Shown one piece after another: positions 1-4,785 of a stretch of DNA of 5,906 nucleotides (its first letter is position 1; every line of letters begins with the position of its first letter). This DNA is from Tagaea sp. (GTDB lineage: Bacteria; Pseudomonadota; Alphaproteobacteria; CACIAM-22H2): the NCBI GenBank assembly GCA_023653245.1, contig JAMNXK010000155.1, forward strand, positions 1-5,906. Reading direction: 5' to 3'. The notes under the pieces are model-generated. The model ran no database searches, had not been told where the DNA came from, and saw only the letters and a list, made by a program, of their open reading frames with translations. Position numbers and translations under genes: made by a program.

Positions 1-204
1 CCAGGCGCCAAAGTGCGCCTGACCACGCGGCGCGGGCGGATCGAACTGGCCGCGCGCGCGGACGACGCGGTGCCGGCGGGCGCGGTGTTCGTGCCCTTCG
101 CCTATGCCGAGGCGGCGGCGAACATGCTCACCAATCCGGCCCTCGATCCAGTCGCGAAAATCCCCGAGTTCAAGCACTGCGCCGTGCGCGTCGAGCCCGT
201 TTAA
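1..204 (+). CDS. Molybdopterin oxidoreductase, formate dehydrogenase alpha-like, C-terminal fragment (partial)
   Basis: This is the last 67 codons of a gene that begins left of the window; the frame is open from base 1 and ends at TAA (202-204). The fragment matches the end of the molybdopterin-dinucleotide-binding domain of formate dehydrogenase alpha subunits and related Mo/W-bis-MGD oxidoreductases. It has a strand with TRRGRIEL, then a conserved tail with VPAGAVFVPF, EAAANMLTNPALDP and a final AKIPEF segment. In the family this domain binds one of the two pterin cofactors that hold the metal. FdsA/FdhF-type formate dehydrogenase, which oxidises formate to CO2, is the best guess. Because the Fe-S and catalytic Cys/Sec regions are not in view, assimilatory nitrate reductase or another family member cannot be excluded. 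Its stop overlaps the stop of pcaG on the other strand by 4 nt, so no terminator fits between them. Confidence 0.8.
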   Translation, partial: PGAKVRLTTRRGRIELAARADDAVPAGAVFVPFAYAEAAANMLTNPALDPVAKIPEFKHCAVRVEPV

Positions 205-764
205 TCGAAGAACACGGTCTCGTTCTCGCCCTGCAGGACGATGTCGAAGCGATAGACCGCCAGCCCGTCGCGCATGGATTTCCGGCCGAGCAGCGTGGCC
301 TGCAGGCGCGGGTCGCCGACGGCCTTCAGCGTGGGGTCGGCCGCGTTGGCCGGCGCTTCGTCGTCGAAGAACATCCGCGTGCGCAGATGGATGTTGATGC
401 CGCGCGCGAAAATCAGCAGCGTGACGAACGGCGCTTCGTTCGGAGCGGCGGCCCCGGGCTTCACCGTGTCGAACCAGAATTCGCCGGTCGCGAAATCCGT
501 GATCGAGCGGCCGAAACCGCCGGGGAATTTTCCGTCCGCGTCCGCTTGCCAGAGTTCCAGCATCGCGTCGGTGACCGGCGTGCCCGCGCCGTCGCGCACG
601 CTCCCTTCGACGCGCACGCGAGTTCCCTTCGCCGACGGACCGAAAACCACGTTGGGCTTGCCTTGGGTGCGCGCGGGCAATCCGGCGGCGGAAGGATAGG
701 CGCCGATATGCACGTAAGGACCGGCGGTCTGCGAGGGCGTTTCCTTGAGCGGCTCGACGGGCAT
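201..764 (-). CDS. pcaG: Protocatechuate 3,4-dioxygenase, alpha subunit
   Basis: The 187-residue product is the alpha subunit of the intradiol ring-cleaving enzyme that converts protocatechuate and O2 to 3-carboxy-cis,cis-muconate (EC 1.13.11.3), in the cytoplasm. Seen in the sequence: the typical alpha N-terminus (ETPSQTAGPYVHIG, residues 8-21), the intradiol strand with LELWQADADG (69-78), FARGINIHL (119-127) and the C-terminal YRFDIVLQGE then ETVFFD. Arg121 in FARGIN aligns with the alpha-subunit arginine that helps bind the substrate carboxylate in the Pseudomonas enzyme. As expected for alpha, the iron ligands are absent; they lie in PcaH. It is slightly shorter than the usual ~200 residues because a middle loop is trimmed. 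The start ATG fits the family N-terminus and has a GAGGG 9 nt upstream. Although the frame stays open far upstream, the homology begins here. It lies 2 nt behind pcaH and is surely co-transcribed. Confidence 0.96.
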   Translation of the reverse strand: MPVEPLKETPSQTAGPYVHIGAYPSAAGLPARTQGKPNVVFGPSAKGTRVRVEGSVRDGAGTPVTDAMLELWQADADGKFPGGFGRSITDFATGEFWFDTVKPGAAAPNEAPFVTLLIFARGINIHLRTRMFFDDEAPANAADPTLKAVGDPRLQATLLGRKSMRDGLAVYRFDIVLQGENETVFFD

Positions 765-766
765 GT

Positions 767-1477
767 TCAGCGTCCCTCGAAGAACGTCGCGCGGGCGCCG
801 CGCAGGACGAGATCGAAGCGATAGGTCAGGTGATCGAACGGGCCCTGGTTCTCGAGATCGAGCTTGGCGATCAGGGTGTCGATCGCCGCCGGGTTCGCGA
901 TCGTGTTGACGATCGCGCATTTCGCGATCAGCGGATCGCCTTCGAAATAGAACTGCGTGATCAGGCGCTGGGCGAAGGCGTTGCCGAACAGCGACAGATG
1001 GATATGCGCGGGCCGCCAATCCGATCCGTTGTTGCGGAAGGGGTAGGGGCCGGGCTTGATCGTGCGGAAGGCGTAGCGCCCCTCGGCGTCGGTCAGCACG
1101 CGCCCGGCGCCGCCGAAATTGGGATCGAGCGGCGCGGTGTAGCCGTCGCGCGCATGGCGATAGCGACCGCCCGCGTTGGCCTGCCAAATCTCGATCAGCG
1201 AATGCGGCACGCCGCGCCCGTTCTGGTCGATCACGCGCCCGTGCACGACGATGCGTTCGCCGATCGCTTCGCCGCCCGCGCCGGAATTGCGGGTGAGATC
1301 GTGGTCGAGCGGGTCGATGTCGCCATGCCCGAAAACCGGCCCGTGCAAATCGGCCGGCGAGTCGGGCACCGACAAAAGCGCGCGGCGCGGCGCGCGCAAG
1401 GCGGTCGATTTGTAGGCGGCCGTCAGGGGCCTGGGATGCCAGGCGCGGTCGCGCCGGTGGAATTCGCCGTTGGACAT
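767..1477 (-). CDS. pcaH: Protocatechuate 3,4-dioxygenase, beta subunit (iron-binding)
   Basis: This 236-residue protein carries the non-haem Fe(III) site of protocatechuate 3,4-dioxygenase and pairs with PcaG. By alignment from memory to the Pseudomonas beta subunit, all four iron ligands are present: Tyr106 (GRYRH), Tyr145 (GPYPF), His158 and His160 (PAHIH). The catalytic-site Arg155 (DWRPAHIH) is also kept. Other family blocks are RDRAWHP near residues 9-15, [11 protein letters not shown] at 72-82, APLDPNFGG at 115-123, [10 protein letters not shown] at 137-146 and the C-terminal YRFDLVLRG. Length matches the usual ~235-240. The active-site tryptophan after the second ligand tyrosine (YPWRN in Pseudomonas) is Phe147 here. 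No strong Shine-Dalgarno precedes the ATG; the start is chosen because the N-terminal homology (a dozen residues before the WHP motif) fits. It is the first gene of the pcaHG pair and is divergent from the kinase gene. No pcaDCBQ genes are in view. Confidence 0.97.
   Translation of the reverse strand: MSNGEFHRRDRAWHPRPLTAAYKSTALRAPRRALLSVPDSPADLHGPVFGHGDIDPLDHDLTRNSGAGGEAIGERIVVHGRVIDQNGRGVPHSLIEIWQANAGGRYRHARDGYTAPLDPNFGGAGRVLTDAEGRYAFRTIKPGPYPFRNNGSDWRPAHIHLSLFGNAFAQRLITQFYFEGDPLIAKCAIVNTIANPAAIDTLIAKLDLENQGPFDHLTYRFDLVLRGARATFFEGR
774..778 (-). promoter_or_regulatory. Ribosome binding site of pcaG
   Basis: GAGGG on the minus strand, 9 nt before the pcaG ATG, lies inside the last codons of pcaH. 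It supports the short pcaG start against the much longer open frame, and suggests pcaG translation follows that of pcaH. Confidence 0.5.
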
Positions 1478-1553
1478 GGCGACAGCGTAGCGTCGTCATG
1501 CCCATCGGAACAAGCGCATTGCCGCGCGCGCGCCGGTCCGGCAAGCTGGCGCC
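1478..1553. promoter_or_regulatory. Divergent intergenic region, pcaH / ribokinase
   Basis: These 76 bases separate the divergent starts of pcaH and the kinase and must hold the pcaH promoter and any kinase promoter. I see no convincing -35/-10 pair in either direction. The visible structures are an inverted repeat, TTGCCG (1519-1524) and CGGCAA (1539-1544), and inside it the palindrome GCCGG-T-CCGGC (1532-1542). Either could be an operator, but neither matches a regulator motif I can name, and GC-rich palindromes arise easily at this base composition. Confidence 0.35.
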
Positions 1554-2396
1554 ATGATCGTGGTGTTCGGCTCGATAAACGTCGATTTCGTCACGCGGGT
1601 GGCGCGCCTGCCCGGCGAGGGCGAAACCGTCGCGGGCGGCGACTATTCGGTCCTGCCGGGCGGCAAGGGGGCGAATCAGGCGCTTGCGGCACGGCGCGCG
1701 GGCGCCGAAGTGGCGCTGGCGGGTGCGGTCGGCGAGGACGCGTTCGCAGCGCTGGCGCTGGCGGGGCTCGACGCCGCCGGGGTGGACCTGTCCGGCGTGC
1801 GTCGGGTGGCGGCGCCGACCGGGGCGGCGTTCGTCGCGGTCGACGATGCGGGGCGCAACCAGATCGTGGTCGCGTCCGGTGCGAACGCGCATGCGCGGGC
1901 GGGCGGGATCGAATTCCCGCCCAGGCGCCCGGGCATCTTGCTGGTCCAGCGCGAGACGACCGAGACCGAGATTCTGGCGGCCTTGCGCCTTGCGCGCGCG
2001 CAAGGCTGGCGCACGGTCGTCAACGCCGCGCCGTCGGCGGGATTTCCGGCGGCGATGCTCGCACTCGCCGATTATCTGATCGCCAACGAGCACGAAATCG
2101 CCGATGTGCCCGACAGGCGCGACGGCGCCACGCGCGTCGTGGTGACCTTGGGCGCGCAAGGCGCGCGGTTGACGGATGGCGGACGTATCGTGCGCGCGCC
2201 GGCGCCGAACGTGCGCGTGGTCGATACGACCGGTGCGGGCGACGCGTTCTGCGGCGCGTTCGCCGCCGCGCTGGACCGGGGCGGCGCGCCCGAAGCGGCG
2301 CTGGCCTTCGCTTGCGCCGCCGGATCGCTGGCGTGCGAAACGCCGGGCGCGCAGGCGGGTTTGCCCCTTCGCGCGGCGATCGAGGCGATTCTTTAG
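1554..2396 (+). CDS. rbsK: Ribokinase-type PfkB-family carbohydrate kinase
   Basis: A 280-residue PfkB-family kinase, most like ribokinase (D-ribose + ATP to ribose 5-phosphate, EC 2.7.1.15), cytoplasmic. Seen: N-terminal GSINVD (6-11), whose Asn9 and Asp11 match sugar-contacting residues of E. coli RbsK; PfkB signature 1, PGGKGANQA (35-43); the lid and dimer region (SGANAHA); a substrate-side Glu134 in QRETTE; NAAPS (157-161); NEHE (178-181); VVVTLGAQG (195-203); and signature 2, VDTTGAGDAF (223-232), with catalytic base Asp230 and the anion hole before it. It is shorter than the usual ~305 residues: the segment between NEHE and VVVTLG is reduced to about 14 residues. The ATG fits the family start, with only a weak purine stretch upstream. 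It is monocistronic, its stop overlaps that of the AraC gene by 4 nt, and no ribose transporter is next to it. Another sugar or nucleoside substrate is possible. Confidence 0.88.
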   Translation: MIVVFGSINVDFVTRVARLPGEGETVAGGDYSVLPGGKGANQALAARRAGAEVALAGAVGEDAFAALALAGLDAAGVDLSGVRRVAAPTGAAFVAVDDAGRNQIVVASGANAHARAGGIEFPPRRPGILLVQRETTETEILAALRLARAQGWRTVVNAAPSAGFPAAMLALADYLIANEHEIADVPDRRDGATRVVVTLGAQGARLTDGGRIVRAPAPNVRVVDTTGAGDAFCGAFAAALDRGGAPEAALAFACAAGSLACETPGAQAGLPLRAAIEAIL

Positions 2397-3220
2397 GCCG
2401 ACGTGCCGGATGCGACTTTGCGGAAAGCGCGCGGCGTCAACCCGACCTCGCGGCTGACGAAACGCGTGAACGTGTCGGGCACGGCGAAGCCGAGTTCGCG
2501 GCCGAGCTCGGCCACGGGCTTGCGGCCGCGGGGGAGTTCGTCGAGCGCGCGATGCAACAGCAGCGCGTCGAGGAAGGCCTGCGGCGGCAATCCCATCCCG
2601 GCGGTGAACAGCTCGAAAAACCGCGAGCGCGACAGGCCGGAGATCGCCACCATGTCATCGACCGAGAGGAACTCGGGCGCCGCGCGCGCGCGTTCGATCG
2701 GATGGCGCAGGCGGAAATCCAGCGGCGGGCTCTTGAGAGAGCCGGCCGGCACGGCGAAACACGAAATCAGCGCCGACGCGAGCGCTTGGCCGAGCTCGGG
2801 CGCGGGCGTCTCTTTCGGGCGGCGGTCGGCAAGCATCGAGGCGAGCGAGGCGGCGGCCAGACGGCACGGCGCCGGCAGATCGACCTTGCCCGAAACGAAG
2901 GGGCGTTCGGGCGCCGGTGCCGGCGCGCCGGGCGGTGTTAAGGCTTCGATCGCTTCGGGCGACATCAGCACGACGAGCAAGCGCCGGTCGGCGCACGGTT
3001 CGCGGTCGAGCCCTTCGTGCATCTCGAAAGCGTTCATCAGCGTCGCTTGGCCGGGGGCGAGCGTCACCTCGCCCGATCCGATCCGCCAACGGTTTTCCGG
3101 CCCATCGATGAGGATTTTGGCGGTCGGCCAAGCATGGGCATGGGCCGGGCCTCGGCGCGAGCCGTCGGACATGACGATGCGCATGCCGGGCGGATCGAGA
3201 AAGCGCGAATTCCTGTTCAA
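2393..3220 (-). CDS. AraC/XylS-family transcriptional regulator
   Basis: A 275-residue regulator with the standard AraC layout. The N-terminal part (about residues 12-90) looks like a cupin-type effector domain, with PAHAHAW (25-31), GEVTLAPGQATL (50-61) and NAFEMHEG (63-70). After an Ala/Pro-rich linker (98-106) and a helical region, the C-terminal DNA-binding domain holds two helix-turn-helix units, about 185-206 (SVDDMVAISGLSRSRFFELF) and about 234-257 (VAELGRELGFAVPDTFTRFV), ending in the typical VGLTPRAFRK. The start is taken as TTG at 3220 because a strong AAGGGGG lies 6 nt upstream; ATG at 3184 or 3172 has no such site and would cut into the start of the domain. The effector and targets are unknown. 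It is divergent from the racemase-like gene across 210 bp, the most likely target, and control of pcaHG or its own gene is possible. Its stop overlaps that of the kinase. Confidence 0.9.
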   Translation of the reverse strand: MNRNSRFLDPPGMRIVMSDGSRRGPAHAHAWPTAKILIDGPENRWRIGSGEVTLAPGQATLMNAFEMHEGLDREPCADRRLLVVLMSPEAIEALTPPGAPAPAPERPFVSGKVDLPAPCRLAAASLASMLADRRPKETPAPELGQALASALISCFAVPAGSLKSPPLDFRLRHPIERARAAPEFLSVDDMVAISGLSRSRFFELFTAGMGLPPQAFLDALLLHRALDELPRGRKPVAELGRELGFAVPDTFTRFVSREVGLTPRAFRKVASGTSA

Positions 3221-3225
3221 GCTAG

Positions 3226-3232
3226 CCCCCTT
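3226..3232 (-). promoter_or_regulatory. Ribosome binding site supporting a TTG start for the AraC gene
   Basis: AAGGGGG on the minus strand ends 5-6 nt before TTG (3220-3218). It is the best Shine-Dalgarno-like site near the AraC start and is the reason for choosing TTG over the downstream ATG codons. It is also one arm of a 9-bp inverted repeat with 3294-3302. Confidence 0.55.
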
Positions 3233-3267
3233 CGCCGCACGGCCCCCGCCACGCGATGGACGGGTTG

Positions 3268-3295
3268 TCTATACGAGTTTCCCCCCTGTCGCCAA
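3268..3295 (-). promoter_or_regulatory. Candidate promoter of the AraC-family gene
   Basis: On the minus strand TTGGCG (3295-3290) and TATAGA (3273-3268) are separated by 16 bases, each matching 4 of 6 bases of the sigma-70 consensus. Transcription would start near 3261, about 40 nt before the TTG start. TATAGA lies in one of the few AT-richer patches of this gap. This is a weak call by eye. Confidence 0.3.
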
Positions 3296-3336
3296 GGGGG
3301 CTTTGTAACGGCCCGTCATCGATGGCGGTCGGCGCA

Positions 3337-3351
3337 CCGCATATCGTGCGG
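3337..3351. promoter_or_regulatory. Short dyad upstream of the racemase-like gene, possible operator
   Basis: CCGCA-TATCG-TGCGG is a perfect 5-bp inverted repeat around an AT-richer centre, about 80 bp upstream of the racemase-like start and inside the divergent regulatory gap. A regulator could bind here. No -35/-10 pair for the racemase-like gene could be recognised around it. Confidence 0.2.
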
Positions 3352-3418
3352 CGCGCGGCCGAAGCGCTTGATCCCGTTGGCGTCGCGGGGCAGTTTCGAG
3401 CCGTCGTCACGCTCGAAC

Positions 3419-3424
3419 GAAGGG
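3419..3424 (+). promoter_or_regulatory. Ribosome binding site of the racemase-like gene
   Basis: GAAGGG lies 6 nt before ATG 3431. The reading frame is open for about 400 bases upstream, so this site decides the start: it fixes the N-terminus just before the family's first strand (MRLLLINANTS). Confidence 0.65.
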
Positions 3425-3430
3425 TCCGCC

Positions 3431-4171
3431 ATGCGCCTGCTGCTGATCAACGCCAACACCTCCGAGTTCGTCACCTCGAAAGTCCGTGCGGCGGCCGAGG
3501 CGTGCGCGGCACCCGGCACGGAGATCGAAGCGGTGACCGGGACCTTCGGCCCGCGCGTCATCGCCTCGCGGACCGAGAACGCGATCGCCGAGCACTCGGC
3601 CGTGGCTTTGGCCGCGACGCACGCGCCGGGCAAGGACGGCGTGCTGATCGCGGTGTCCTACGACACGGGCACGAAAGCCTTGCGCGAAATGCTCGACATT
3701 CCCGTGCTCGGCATGACCGAGGCGGCGCTGCACGTCGCCTGCCTGACCGGCGGGCGCGTCGGACTGATCGTGTTCGGATCGCGCACGCTCGGGCTCTATC
3801 GCGACGTGATCGACGCGACCGGGCTGGGCGGGAAGGTCGCGGGCTGGCGCGCCATCGACAACACGGCGCCCTACGCCGCCGGCGACCAGACCGAGGTCGA
3901 GAATCTTCTGGTGGCGACTTGCGAGGATCTGATCGCCAAGGACGGCGCCGAGGCGATCGTATTGACCGGTGCGGTGATGGCGGGCGTGCCCAAGAAACTT
4001 CAGCCGCGCGTGCAAGTCCCGCTGTTCGACGGAATCACCACCGGTGTGCCGATGCTCGAAGCTTTGGTGCGCATGGCGCCGGCCAAGGCGCGCATCGGCA
4101 GCTACTCGGCGCCCTCGGGGCGCGAGAGCGTGGGCCTGGATGCGGCGCTCGCCGCGCGGCTCAAGGGTTAG
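3431..4171 (+). CDS. Asp/Glu/hydantoin racemase superfamily protein lacking both catalytic cysteines
   Basis: A 246-residue protein with the fold marks of the aspartate/glutamate/hydantoin racemase superfamily: N-terminal strand LLLINANTSE (3-12), GPRVIASRTE (40-49), DIPVLGMTEAAL (89-100), GGRVGLIVFG (107-116), an IVLTGAVMAG block (176-185), and VPLFDGITTGV (196-206). Length is normal for hydantoin racemase (~240). Characterised racemases use two cysteines, in blocks like IACFGDPG and LGCAGMAG. The matching blocks here read IAVSYDTG (73-80) and LTGAVMAG (178-185), so neither cysteine is present; Cys25, Cys104 and Cys164 lie elsewhere. A two-base racemisation by the usual mechanism is therefore unlikely. 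It may be an isomerase, lyase or decarboxylase of a different mechanism, or a binding protein. It is preceded by a good ribosome binding site, is divergent from the AraC gene, and converges on the lyase/transporter operon. The specific function is unknown. Confidence 0.82.
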   Translation: MRLLLINANTSEFVTSKVRAAAEACAAPGTEIEAVTGTFGPRVIASRTENAIAEHSAVALAATHAPGKDGVLIAVSYDTGTKALREMLDIPVLGMTEAALHVACLTGGRVGLIVFGSRTLGLYRDVIDATGLGGKVAGWRAIDNTAPYAAGDQTEVENLLVATCEDLIAKDGAEAIVLTGAVMAGVPKKLQPRVQVPLFDGITTGVPMLEALVRMAPAKARIGSYSAPSGRESVGLDAALAARLKG

Positions 4172-4785
4172 CGCGGCGCGTCGAGCGAGATCTGCAAGCG
4201 ATAGATGCCCGCACCCGGAAGGGCGGCGCGCACCGTCGCCGCGAACGCGCTGGCGTCGGCCCAGCCTTCGACCAGGATCGTGCGGCGGGGCACTTCGTTC
4301 GCCACGCCGCGCGCGCGCGCCTCGGCGTTGATCTCCCCGCTCGCCGCTTCGTCGGCGACCAGCGCATGCACGCCGGCGATGCCGGGCGCTTGGGCCAAGC
4401 GCGACAGCAGCTCCGGCGCGACGTCGCCCTTGGGAACGAACGTGGCGATCGATCCGCCGTCGGCTTTGGCGTGCGTCCAGGCGACGGCGCAGAGCGAACG
4501 CGCCACGTTGCGGAAATGCTTGACCGTCGCGACCGTCCAGGGCGTGGGCGCGTTCAGCCGCGCGCGATAGGCGTCGCCCGTCAGCACGCCGGCATCGACG
4601 GTCTCGTAGAGATTGAAGAAGCCGAGTTCGGCGTCGATGGCTTCGTAGCGCCGGCCGCGCAGGAACCCGGGAATGCCGACGCGCTCGGGCATGTGCTCGT
4701 TGCCATGCCAGGCGTGGAACTCCGCCAAGCCTTCGGGCGCGATGTCGTGCCAGATCGCCACCGCCCCTTTGCCGCGCAGGCTCAT
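4168..4785 (-). CDS. Two-domain dimeric alpha/beta-barrel-like (EthD-like) protein of unknown function
   Basis: A 205-residue soluble protein with no signal peptide or membrane segment. The N-terminal half (about 5-100) resembles EthD-like/dimeric alpha-beta-barrel proteins: strand AVAIWHDI (8-15), then a dense motif FHAWHGNEHMPERVGIPGF (23-41), then RGRRYEA and a second strand FFNLYET. The His/Trp/Glu/Arg cluster (H24, W26, H27, E30, H31, E34, R35) is the obvious candidate active or binding site. The C-terminal half (about 110-203) appears to be a second ferredoxin-like unit (SIATFVPKG, a helix, GIAGVHALVAD, then RTILVEGW and YRLQISLD) without that motif, so the chain may be a fused pseudo-dimer. 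The start ATG overlaps the stop of the upstream lyase-family gene (ATGA), with AAGGA 8 nt upstream, which shows translational coupling and a shared pathway. The fold assignment is from recall of motif style. No reaction can be assigned. Confidence 0.75.
   Translation of the reverse strand: MSLRGKGAVAIWHDIAPEGLAEFHAWHGNEHMPERVGIPGFLRGRRYEAIDAELGFFNLYETVDAGVLTGDAYRARLNAPTPWTVATVKHFRNVARSLCAVAWTHAKADGGSIATFVPKGDVAPELLSRLAQAPGIAGVHALVADEAASGEINAEARARGVANEVPRRTILVEGWADASAFAATVRAALPGAGIYRLQISLDAPR

Larger units (their letters stand above)
3224..3302. repeat. 9-bp inverted repeat between the AraC and racemase-like genes
   Basis: AGCCCCCTT at 3224-3232 is the exact reverse complement of AAGGGGGCT at 3294-3302, with 61 bases between. 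The left arm covers the ribosome binding site of the AraC gene, the right arm overlaps its proposed -35 box. A run of C (3281-3286) can also pair with the G run (3296-3300) as a small local hairpin. No U-tract follows on either strand, so it is not a terminator. It could be an operator or chance. Confidence 0.35.

Noticed and set aside
201..2159. A 652-codon minus-strand open frame spanning pcaG, pcaH and much of the kinase gene
   Set aside because: Only the last 187 codons are real (pcaG). Upstream it runs in the wrong frame through pcaH and antisense to the kinase, giving Arg-rich, low-complexity protein typical of GC-rich shadow frames.
830..2941. A 703-codon plus-strand open frame
   Set aside because: It lies antisense to pcaH and the AraC gene and in another frame of the kinase. 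The translation is Arg/Gly/Ala-rich with no recognisable domain, while those three genes have clear homology.
3281..3302. C-run / G-run hairpin as a terminator
   Set aside because: No U-tract follows on either strand, and it lies upstream of both divergent genes, not at a gene end.
3222..3410. A 62-codon minus-strand open frame in the divergent gap
   Set aside because: No clear ribosome binding site, no recognisable motif, and it overlaps the likely regulatory region; chance is sufficient.
3017..3430. N-terminal extension of the racemase-like protein
   Set aside because: The frame is open upstream, but the extension is antisense to the AraC gene, has no similarity to the family, and a good ribosome binding site precedes ATG 3431.
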